Shown piece after piece: positions 50,201 to 60,368 of a stretch of DNA of 64,000 nt. The position numbers were made by a program, and so were the translations under genes. Position 1 is the stretch's first letter. Every line of letters starts with the position of its first letter. The DNA is from Rotaria sordida. Lineage: Eukaryota > Rotifera > Eurotatoria > Philodinida > Philodinidae. The stretch is from positions 310,001 to 374,000 of the forward strand of contig CAJNOL010000018.1 in NCBI GenBank assembly GCA_905250125.1, written 5' to 3'. The notes beneath the pieces are model-generated. The model was not told where the DNA came from, did not search any database, and saw only the letters and a program-made list of their open reading frames with translations.

Positions 50201-52964
50201 GTTTTTTTTTGTTTTTTATAGATTCTTTATCCTTCATCTTCTGTTCGTGATTTAACTATATGGTCAAATTTATATTTACGTGATATTCGTTATACTCCCG
50301 TAGGTTCATCTGAACATGCTTCAAAAACAATTCCAACACGTATTCGTTCTTACGAAGATTTATCTACAGCTATAACAAATAATGTACATCGTTCAACATC
50401 AGATCCAAGTTTTACTGATTCATTACCTATTGAATCATTATCAATACAAATACGTTCAAATCATAATAATTCATTACCATATCAAATTCATTCACAATAT
50501 AATCGTTCATTAAATTCAACATCAACAAATAGTTTATTTGGTCCACCACATCATCTTGGAACATTAAATGATAGTCATCATAATGTAACCAATAATTCAA
50601 ATACAAATCAAATATCATTACCATTAAATAATAGTCCTGATAATCGAATAAGACAACAAAGTTTTACAACAGATGATTCATCACCTGATATAACACAATT
50701 AGCATTATCATTTCAACGTTTTTCATTAAATCTTTCGAGTGTTGATAATATATTACGAACAATGTCACGTCCACGTAAACATACAAATTCAACATCAAGT
50801 ACAACATCAAGTTTATCTGATGCATGGTCATTAACAAAAATAAATTCATATGATCCAAATCAAACACAACGAATGGTTTGTTTTGAATAAAAAAAATTGA
50901 TTTTTTTGTTTTTGCAAAATAAAAATGAAATTTATTTTGTTTTTTTTTAGATGCAACATTTAACATCAAATAAAATAATGAAATTAATACGAAAACGTAT
51001 TGATACAGATGGTTTAACTAAAATTCCTGATCAAATTACATCAAGAATGTTAGAAAAAGAACGAACTTATCAACAACGAATTGAAAATCTTCGTGAACAT
51101 GGACGACAAATGCAAAGATTTGTATATACATTAATTAATATTAGTCATAATCAAGTATATGTACATAGAAATATTCTCAAAAAAAAAAACGAAATTTTTT
51201 AAAATCTTTTTCTTTATTTAGAATATATCTCCATGTATGGATGCTAGATCACAGAGTAATATAAATTCTATTGAAACATTATCATGTTCATCATGGCAAA
51301 AAATCGATAATACAGATGCTGGTATAACACGTTGGTTACCAGATTTTACTGCTCAAACATGTCATTCATGTCATGTAAAATTTCAACAATGGCCTATCTC
51401 ACGTAAACATCATTGTCGAAGTAGGTAGAAAAAAAGAAAAGTTAATTTTTGAAGAATATCAAAAAAATAAAAATACTCATCCACCTTTTTTCTTTGAAAT
51501 GGTCATCAGATTGGAGAAAGCAAGGCGTTTCTGTACTTGAAAAATTTGGTTTGAGAAAAATGCGGTTCGTTATTTCCTTAAAACTTTTTTAAAATTTTAT
51601 TGTTGTAGAATAGAGTTGTTTCCTAACAAGAATGTTCGATTAGATTTGAGTCCATATATCTATCTAGAGCAAAGAATCAATCTAATATCATTAAAATGTT
51701 ATGAAGAGTATTTTGAGACTTGTAAGAGATTGTTAATTTTATTCTGCAAAAAAGTTCTTTTTTGTCATATTCTATTTTTAAATTGTGTTGAAAGCTTGTT
51801 TTTTTTCTTTTGCCTTTTTTGTAGAAAAATATTTTTAATCGAATGAATGTACTGAAATGTCATTTGCATATGTAAAAACACTTAAAACAAATTGACAAGA
51901 ATATTTTTGAAAGAAGTTTTTCTAATAATTGAAAGTGTAAAAGAAATTGGTAATCAGTCATATTATTAAAATATGTATATTAATACACAATGAATAATTT
52001 CTATAGAGCACATGGATATGGCTCATTGTTTATGAAAAAAAAAAACAACGTATTTTTTTTTCATAGAAATATTTATTTCCAGTACTCAACAAAAAATTCA
52101 TGGACACAATTCGTAAAAGAATATTTTCGATGGAAAATGCATGAGAGGAATCCTTTCCCTTACCTAAACTTTTGTTGAAAAAATTTTTTTGATTTTAAAA
52201 ATCAATAAATATTATATCATTCCATGCAGTTTTTCGTGCTGATTCCAAATATGTCCTTTTTTTTCTCTGAATATACTTCTGAGACAAAAGTCACGAGGGA
52301 ATCTCTTCAGCTGCCTCCTTCCGATTTAAATAATCTTTTTGCCTGTAGATACTACATAGTGTTCTAACAAAAACTCTAAAGAGGTTTGAGTTCTTAATAT
52401 ATCTATTTTCTAAAGATCCGAGGTTTTCGAAAAACTCATATTTTGATCTGAAAATTTTCCCATATAGAGAATTCAACTAGACTAGTTTTCATTAAAAAAA
52501 ATCCAAAAGTTTTAAACACGGTCTCAGATTTCGAAGAGACTTTATTGAAAACTTCTGAATTATCTTAAGAAAGCTAGTCTAGTTCAGTTCTCTATATGCA
52601 CAAAGCTTCAGTGTCAAAATTCGATAGCTTAGTCAAATATTAATTGTTACATCAAAGTTTTTTATGTGTAGAAGTTTTTTGTAAATCCAAAATTCGACCA
52701 TTGACCAAAGTATATCGAATATTTAATTATATCATCTAAAGTCGAAGAAATTTCCTTAGAAGGTTCATGTTAATTAAATATGATATGTTCTTTTTGTTGA
52801 CTAAAAGAATTTATATTTTAGAATGTGGAAATATATTTTGTAACAATTGTACTAATAATTACAAATTAATTCCATCATTAAATTTAAAAGAACCTGTACG
52901 TGTTTGTCGTGATTGTTTTCGTACAACCGATGATTATAGTAATAACAATAACAATAACAATAAC

Positions 52965-52999
<35 letters not shown>

Positions 53000-53117
53000 A
53001 AGTATTGAACCAGCAAGAACGGCTACTCCAATACCTATACAGAGTGGTTGTCGACAGTCTAATGGAACATCTAATGGATCATTTAATTCTCCAGGTGGAC
53101 AAAAAGTTAAAGGATAA
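47238..53117 (+). CDS. Myotubularin-related phosphatase with FYVE domain (MTMR3/4 type)
   Basis: Eight exons (47238-47941, 47998-48351, 48771-49152, 49231-49401, 50222-50875, 50951-51154, 51222-51420, 52822-53117) give 987 residues. The order is a PH-GRAM region (about 50-190, LTDGYIYLTTYRLFAF), a myotubularin phosphatase domain, a coiled segment and a C-terminal FYVE zinc finger. The active-site P-loop is HCSDGWDRTPQ, the complete C-x5-R of active myotubularins, which remove the 3-phosphate from PI3P and PI(3,5)P2 on endosomes. Flanking motifs such as YYRTIEGFQ, FGHKFADRCGHG and FLQWLDC match MTMR3/4 closely. The FYVE domain reads WLPDFTAQTCHSCHVKF, RKHHCR, CGNIFC and CRDCF, and is split by a 1401-nt intron inside RKHHCRK. 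A tail of about 19 Asn follows. An in-frame ATG at 47043 and others give longer forms; the one chosen follows an acceptor-like site. Confidence 0.95.
49191..49214. repeat. (TA)n microsatellite in MTMR intron 3
   Basis: TA dinucleotide run occupying much of the 78-nt intron. Confidence 0.8.
49424..50182. repeat. 760-bp palindrome occupying MTMR intron 4
   Basis: The outer ends pair: taagatatagctaatgcaaa (49424) with the complement of tttttgcattaggaatatctt (50161-50181). Then gattttatagaattatatat with the complement of atatatagttcaatgaaatt, and gtttacgatgctgatta with the complement of taatcagcatcatgag. The centre pairs tcgaataaattatatgttgt (about 49826) with the complement of acgacatatagtttattcga (about 49940). 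The intron runs 49402-50221, so only 20-40 nt at each side lie outside the palindrome. This is direct support for a short ancestral intron plus a fold-back insertion. Confidence 0.75.
52285..52605. repeat. Repeat fragments in MTMR intron 7
   Basis: 52288-52400 (cacgagggaatctcttcag, ctgtagatactacatagtg) is similar to one arm of the 24.0-26.0 kb palindrome near 24560-24670 (cgagggaatctccacag, tatagatactacatagtg). Next to it, catatagagaattcaactag (about 52470) pairs with the complement of ctagttcagttctctatatg (about 52578-52600), a small inverted repeat about 140 nt long. The host intron splits the FYVE domain and is 1401 nt. Confidence 0.65.
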
Positions 53118-54349
53118 AATAATTCATTTTTGTTTTTCGTTTCGTGTAACACAATCTATTTTTTTGCCCGCGTGACATTTTCTTTTATAGTCTATAAATT
53201 CTTTTTTGTCGAAAGACAACTAATGTCTTCTAGACTAGATCCATCATACGATTATTTTTCGTCTCTATGAGTTCGATTCATTTTCTCCTTTCTCGCTCTC
53301 GGCAATTTAGTTTCAGCCTTCAACACGTCTAACGTGTTATCATACATTATTTATTTATTTTTTGTTTTTTTTTCTCCCACTATTTCTATCGTCACACAGT
53401 GGGTTCATATTTTTGTCTTTTGCCGTTGTTTATATCATTATTCTTGTGTATATACGAACTTGTTAGTACTCATGAATGTATATGTGAATGTGGATGTTTT
53501 TGTTTTTCTTCTTTTCTCTGATGACAATATCAGTAGAAAATCTTTTTTTCTTGGTACAATATATATATAAATATATTACTGAATACACATACACTTTTAA
53601 AAACAAATTCTTAAGTCTTAAGATCTATATATTTTTTTTTGACTCTTTACTCATTGTCGTAAATAGCATATTTAGTTTTTGTTTTTCTTGTTTGTGTTAT
53701 GTTTTTGTTTTTGTTTTTGTTTTCTTTTTCTCTTTTCAAGGTCTTATCTGCTTTCTTTTGCACAAGTGTATGGTCAAAAAGAACGAAACAAAAGACAACA
53801 AAATGAATAGATAGACGTGTGATGAGCACTTTCGAATAAATCTATGAAAAGAAAATTTGTTTTTTTTTTTGGATAAGATTCTTAAAAGATGGAATTGATA
53901 TGAGGAAAAGATTGGAATGAAAAAGAACAAGTAATGCATGAGCCCCTTAAGACAAGTTTGAAAACTTGATCTTTAGCTGTGCAATGTCGGGTTGATTTGT
54001 ATTGTAATTTATTTGAAAAGAAAAAATCTGAATAACAGAAGGGCTCAAATTTGTTTAGATGTTTAATATTATACTTTTTTTTCAAATATACAGTTATTTC
54101 TTTTGGATTTATATCTTGATATAAAATTCTTTTAAAAGCAATAAAGAACGCTAGAGCATGGCTGACATATACTAAAGAAACAATTTCTTGTTGCACTAAT
54201 TTGATCTTTGAACTATACTTTTCAGTACAAACGATAATTCGATTTAATTTGACATTCTACTATATACTGATTTTAGTACAAGGAGTTTTTAAGTCTGTGG
54301 GGAAAACTGAGACTGGCCTATTTAAGGCAGCATATATTGTATGAGAATA
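53118..54349. other. 3' region of MTMR gene and spacer
   Basis: Probable 3' UTR with a ttttg repeat near 53695-53730. Several open frames on both strands (53334-54196) are Phe- or Lys-rich by composition and have no motif; I take them as chance. Confidence 0.4.
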
Positions 54350-54895
54350 GGGAATCTCCAAGTGTCATATCACTTTTCGATTGAGACGATGTTCATTTGG
54401 TGAGTACTAGAAAACTCTAGAATGGTTTGATTTTCCAAGCCTTCGTTCTCGAGATATCGAAATTTTACTGGATTTTTCAACAACAAGCTGTGGTCATGTG
54501 GAAAATTGACTTTCGAATATTGACTTCATATTTTACTGAAACAAGTTTCTTAATGAAGCTAGTTGGTTGTGGAAGTTTTAGCTTTACTAGTATTTCATTT
54601 CTAAAGATGTAAATGTATGAATAACTTTTGCTTTTACACATCAGAGAATTTCGAATATTCAATATTACAGGATAGGACATGCCACAAAAGTTATAACTTG
54701 CCCAATTAACTAATCTTATTGAAAGTCTATTTTTCACGTGATCACAACTTCTTGTGAAAAAATCCAGTGAGACTTTTGCTATCTCGTAAACAAAGGCCTG
54801 GAAAATCAAATCATTCTAGACTGTCCTATTACTCAATAGTAGTCATCAAATAGATATCATTTTAGTCGAATAGTGAGTGGAGATCTGGAGAGATT
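54350..54895. repeat. 545-bp imperfect palindrome, intergenic
   Basis: tctagaatggtttgattttcc (54417) pairs with the complement of the block ending 54820 (ggaaaatcaaatcattctag). Inward, ctcgagatatcgaaattttac pairs with the complement of agtgagacttttgctatctc, and agctgtggtcatgtggaa with the complement of cacgtgatcacaacttctt. Outward, gggaatctcc and cacttttcgattgagacga pair with the complements near 54850-54895. Open frames on both strands in this stretch mirror each other, as expected for an inverted repeat. Confidence 0.7.
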
Positions 54896-55713
54896 CTCTC
54901 GTAAGTTAAATTTAATAAATGGCATTTATCATATGTATATATCTAGTCTAATTAATATACTGACAAAAAAACATCAACTATTTAACGCTAGAATACAAAA
55001 TATATGGTGTATAGTGTGCATATTCAACAAGTCAATGGGATCTAGCTGATCTCCTTTTCTCTGGTCGTTCATACCATTTTCCTCAATTTTAAAAATTGAA
55101 TAGATCATGCATATGTAACATATCAATCAAAATAAGCCAAAAGACTAATCGAATGTTCACAAACATAAGTTTTTAATGCGCTGCGAAGCAGAGCATTTAC
55201 GTAGTCGCTCGCATACGTATTCGGCCTCCACACTTTGCGTGTTTTTCGCTATAACAAAATCTGTACTTTGTGTTGCAATGTTCTAGAGAACGCTAGGTCG
55301 CTAGAAATTCGTTCAAACTATGCCAGGAAGATTCATGTGTCGAGATGGTACAAAAGTTTTTGAATCTTCAGTGAATTCCGAAAAACAGCGACTTTGATGA
55401 TTTGGTCTCCATCTTTTATCCGAGATAATTACAATTGGGAAGCTAGTCTTCAGTCAGCTGAAAACTTTCGACAGGACACGACCGACTTTAGGTGAAATTG
55501 TTTCCTTGTTCGTTTTTACTTACTAGACAAACACGTCAAAAGTTATCGTTTTCTGTTGTGATGATCTCGAGGACAGAGAGTCAGAAAATATACAAATAGA
55601 CGTTCTTGTATTGTCTTATTCATGCATCGAAGAAGGTTATCGATTTGTAGAAAATCTTTTTCTGTATGAAATTCTTATATTTGAAATTAAAACCGATTAT
55701 ATCTCTTCAGCTC
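54896..55713. other. Intergenic DNA
   Basis: AT-rich DNA with a GC-richer stretch at about 55178-55260 (gcgctgcgaagcagagc). No RNA fold or gene that I can support. A 62-codon frame at 55611-55799 overlaps the next element and is probably chance. Confidence 0.35.
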
Positions 55714-55909
55714 TATACCTTTGTTACACTAGAAGTAGCAGAAGTAAAAAAGCTTATTGCATTTCTAGCAACAGAGCAGATGTGTATCTCACCGAATAAG
55801 AATGTATCGAATGAAACTTAACATAACGCGTTGTTCTAAGTTTCATCTTCTATCTACATAGGACTACGGTAAGCTTTTTACTTCCGATATTCAATGTAAC
55901 AAAGGTATA
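55714..55909. mobile_element. 196-bp element with inverted terminal repeats
   Basis: Starts tatacctttgttaca and ends tgtaacaaaggtata, a perfect 15-nt inverted pair. Further in, gaagtaaaaaagctta pairs with taagctttttacttc. It has no coding capacity. It is small and well preserved compared with the other palindromes of the window, so it is likely younger. The target duplication could not be fixed. Confidence 0.65.
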
Positions 55910-56870
55910 TAATTTAAGTGATAGTTGTCGTAGTGATGCATTTTATCATGTCTGTTTTTCAATTCCTTCTATACTTCAATCAGTTGATTTATCAACAATT
56001 AAATTTTTCGATTTATCTTTTAAGGAAAAACGTTTTGCGATAAATCATAGAAACGATTATTCTTTTTCTATGAAATATCGATTTTTTCGATGATCGACAT
56101 TGGTAGCTTCGTACACTATTTCTCACTCGAGTGAAACTTGAATGCCATCTAATTAAATTTATTTTGAATGCACATAGTATAAGTATTGTAATGAGCCTTG
56201 CACTATGTCGTAAGATTCATAGAATGACTATGAAACTGTTGTTTTTTTAATTATCATGGTAAATATTTTCTATTGTATCTGTTAGTATTTCATTTGAAGG
56301 CGTATGAAATAGAATCTATTTTTGGTGTAGTTATTCTTTTTTTTTGGATATTTTGTTACAGCGTGGAAATAAAATTATTTTGTTGACGTTTAACAGAGTT
56401 TATATCTAAATTATAAGAATATTAGAATCTTGTGTAGCGAGAAAACTCTTGCTTCATCGACCAAGATTCGGCCTACATGAATCTTGTCAGAAAGCCAAGA
56501 TCTATTTTTTTAAGTAAGAATCTTATACTGAAGTATATGTAAAACAAATCTTGATTGATTATCAAGAAAAACAAAGAATAGCAACAAGAGTGTTGATTAG
56601 TGTGATGTTTAAAAATAATTCTTCATTATTTGAGTGGAATAAATTTCTACCTATACCGACTCGAAATTTATAATAGGACATTCCAGCAAACTTTAACAAC
56701 TATAAAAAAAATGATCTGATTTATCTTTAAAGCATCAACAACTCTCATGCAAATGTTTTATATGCAATACTTCCACAATTTGAAAAGAAAAAAAATTTAA
56801 TTGGCGCTATTATTCTGTTTTTATTATTTTTTATAAAAGTTTTCCTTGTTTTTTTTGCTCATCGATTAAT
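55910..56870. other. Intergenic DNA upstream of the PLAT gene
   Basis: AT-rich DNA with no recognised feature. It presumably contains the promoter and 5' UTR of the gene at 56871. Confidence 0.4.
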
Positions 56871-59800
56871 ATGAACGGAACTCAATCGATAATAAAAAAT
56901 TATTTACTTATCTTAAAAACACTTCATGGTGATCCAGGAGAAAATATTACTGTTATTATCAAAGGTAATAGTGGTCAAACAGAAAAAATATCATTAGGAA
57001 AATCACAGGTATAAATAATAATTATGATTAATTCGAATTAATTAAATTCTATATTAACTTTAGTCATATCATAAAGCTTTTAAACATAATCAAACTGATC
57101 TTTTTTTACTTTTATCTAATATTGATGTTAGCAAAATATTTCAAGTTGAATTTTGTGCAAATACAAATTCTAAATTTAAAGAATGGAGATTTAATAATAT
57201 TTTTATTATAGATGGTCAGTTTTCTATACAAAGGGAGATTTATCTATCGATTCTTATTTTTAGGTACTCATATTTATCGTGATGTTACCTCGGAACATTC
57301 TCTCCTATTATCTACTGATATTTCTACTATGGTGAATGTTACTGAACCATTAATTGGATCTCAAGGTTTTTTTTTTCTCCAAGCATATCCAGAAAATTAA
57401 AGATAAAGGATAATATAGTAGTTCTTTCGAGGATGAACTTATTTCTTTTTTTTACGAGTTCCCGTTTTATGAATGTGTCTTATAGTCCTAGAAGACAATT
57501 TCGAAGTCAATAGAATTACAGTAAAAATCGAAAAGTGTATATGAGTTCTGATTATAAGAGATACTAAATTGCTTCAAGACATGTATGTATGTATCGTCTC
57601 CATATCAATCAAATAAATTTAGTGAACATCTTCCATCATCGTTGATTTTTTGGATGTGTTCAATACTATTTTCCTGAAGTTTTCTTTCATTTTTTGATTG
57701 TAGAAAGTTTCTATTGTGCATTTATAAAAACTGGAAATGATTCATGTTCAAAAGGTTGTTATCCTACATTATCATTATTTGGTAATAATCAACAACATAC
57801 AGATATCAATATGAAATCATCTTATCATATGCATTCATCATCAACTAATAATAATATTGCTCTTGAAAAATATCAATTTGATATATTTCAATGGCAAGAT
57901 TATAATATTGGTAATATAGAACGAATACGTTTACAATTATATTCAGAAAATAAAGAATCAAAATGTCAATGGCCTATCGAATGGATGTTTATTATTCATA
58001 ATGGATATTCTTTTACAGGTAAAAAATAGAAATTTGAATAAACGAATTATTTATTGTTGTTGTTCTTGTTTTTTTTAAAGGACGTATTGTTCTTAATCGA
58101 ATTATAAAAACTGATCGATTTATTGATATTGGTTTAGAACAAAAAATATTATCAATTCCTAATGAATATGGAGATTCATCTCGTTGTCAAAAAAAATATG
58201 ATGATAATATATTTTTATCGAATATTTTAAATAAACAATCGAATGCGTAAGTCTTTAGAAATTAATATAAATAAAGTCTATTTTTATTCTCTTCAGAATT
58301 TCTGATGATATTGGTCGATATTATGTTATAATTCGAAATATTGATGGAACAAATGGTAATGTTTATATAAATTTTCATGGTGATCTTTTATCATCGTCAG
58401 GTGAACAACATTTAATAAAATGTGAAAATTATCCTGATCATCCATTTGATAGTAAACATACTGTAAGTAAAAACTTTATATGTTCTCTCGATTTATTTAT
58501 TTATTTTTCGTTTTGTTATTTCTTATCAAGGATTTATATCATATAAAAGCATCAGAAGTTGGTCATATTCATTCTGTATCAGTACGTCTTGATCAAACAA
58601 ATAAAGATCATAGTTTAACACTTGATTGCTTATATGTAATACATAATGCTATAGTACATGAATTTGATGTAAAATATAATATATTAAATAAAGAACAACC
58701 GAAGAAAAAATATATTTCTCTAACACATCCACCATTACCAATTGGTAAAGTTTGTTATTATATTGCTACTCATACAACTGATAAAATATTATCGAGAACA
58801 AATGCAAATTTTAAAGTTGTAGTAACAGGAACAAAAGGAATATTTGGTAAGAAGATTATATTGAATTTGAAAAACAAAAATTAGAAAAATTTTTTCTAGG
58901 ACCAATGGAATTCAGAGAATCATTAACTAATGGAAATAATCCATTTGAAAAAGAATGTATTGATTTATTTCATATTGAAGATGATGATATTGGTGACCCA
59001 ATATCTATAACAATTACATTAGAACCAAACGGCAAGTTTTTTTTTTTAAAGAAAATATTTTCGATTTTTGTCAATCGAAGAATAGATTACAATATTTTCT
59101 TCCAAAAAATTTGTTTGTCATAGTTGAATCCATATACATTTTAAACTAGTGTCCTGTAGGGATAGGACTTTTCACAACCGGAGCTAATCGATATCCGGCA
59201 AACACTTTCACAATACGGTTTTCAAATTTTTATTTTATATGAAAAAGTATGCTATTTAGTTTCTTCTATAAACAGTAACAAAATAAAGAGATCATTTCAC
59301 ATTCCACAAAAAAGCAAATGATTCAGGATTCACTTGATGCCTTTCTACTTCTAAAATTCGATCAATTTCATAACGCATACGTTTGCTTGTTGCTGATGAC
59401 ACTGGAATGGAACACAGTGTGGAATGCCAAACGTCATAATTGTAGAATACTTTCAAACGTTGTTATCTCATTAATTACCGAGTACGAGTTCATACACAGC
59501 ACCCAAATCGATCCGATGAGTTTGCACTCGAACTCATGTGCCGAGCCAGGTATCCAACCCGGTTGTAGAACACAAATTTTAAAAAACTATTAATAGAAAT
59601 ATCAAAATATTGATTTTTCTCAGATGTTAGTCCCATTGATTTGATTTAGTGCGTTATTACTTTTGTTCGGTTGTTTACAAAGAAACGTTATTACTCTAGA
59701 TGATTTATTTAGGTCTAATGCCAAATATGTTTAGCGGTGCTAAATGTGAACGGTAATTTATTTTTATTATCTTTCTATATTGAAAGAAAAATTCTTTTTT

Positions 59801-60307
59801 TTTTGTATTTATTTCTATAGAATAATGGTCATAAAAAATGGTGAATATAATTCATTATGGCAATTAGTTGGTGATCTAAAATCAAAAGAATCCAAAACAA
59901 TTTCTTTACCTATTCAGCAACAAAAATCTACTAAAAATCAGATCATTTCTGTCGAAGATTTACACTTGAAAAATGTTGATGAAATAACTCCATTGTATAC
60001 TATTGAACAAATTAATTCACTTGAAACTAAAACTCAACAACATATAGAAACAAAACCAATAATAAATAATATTCAAACTTCACTTTTGAGTGATTATCAT
60101 CATGATAATTTAATATTGACTGAAATAGAAGATCATCAAAAACGTCATATATTTGCATCTAGTTTATATCAAGCTCAACAAAATTATCGTGAATTAAGAC
60201 GTTTATTAAGAAAAATGAATGGATCAATACAAAAAGAAAAGAAAACACGAGTTTCACAGAAGCAATCAATAGGTTCTACTAGACAAAAAACTAATCGAAT
60301 TTCTTAA
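56871..60307 (+). CDS. Multi-PLAT/LH2-domain protein (LOXHD1-like repeats)
   Basis: Ten exons (56871-57008, 57064-57214, 57264-57365, 57704-58018, 58081-58246, 58297-58462, 58531-58846, 58900-59031, 59713-59752, 59821-60307) give 670 residues. Four diverged PLAT/LH2 beta-sandwich units can be read: YLLILKTLHGD onward, FYCAFIKTGND ... TLSLFGN ... IFQWQDYNIGNIERIRL, YYVIIRNIDG ... SEVGHIHSVSVRL, and FKVVVTGTKG ... FHIEDDDIGDPISITI. Each has the F-x-x-x-x-D-hG-x-h-x-x-h-x-h strand typical of the fold. PLAT domains bind lipids or membrane proteins, and tandem arrays occur in LOXHD1-type proteins of sensory hair cells. No signal peptide or membrane helix was seen. The C-terminal 150 residues are polar and basic. 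Most introns are phase 1 or 2. The intron after 59031 starts with GC, described as a finding. The stop codon lies 61 nt from the stop of the convergent gene. Confidence 0.75.
59032..59712 (+). other. Long GC-AG intron of the PLAT gene
   Basis: 681 nt against typical introns of 50-70 nt in this gene. The donor appears to be AACG|GCAAGT and the acceptor tttag. Its interior has GC-richer sequence at 59480-59575 unlike the flanks, probably an inserted repeat. One piece (ggtatccaacccgg) faintly resembles a reversed tRNA B box but is not enough to call a SINE. Confidence 0.55.
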
Positions 60308-60368
60308 TTCTTATAATTTTTTTTTTCTTTTTGCTTGGAATAATTAAAAAAAAGAAAAGAAAACTAAA

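Noticed and set aside
52934-53152. Leu-rich minus-strand frame
   Set aside because: Complement of the Asn codon run at the end of the MTMR gene.
54427-54809. Two open frames on opposite strands with similar proteins
   Set aside because: They are the two arms of one palindrome read in both directions, not two genes.
59500-59580. Possible tRNA-derived SINE in the PLAT intron
   Set aside because: One B-box-like piece only; no A box, tail or second copy visible.
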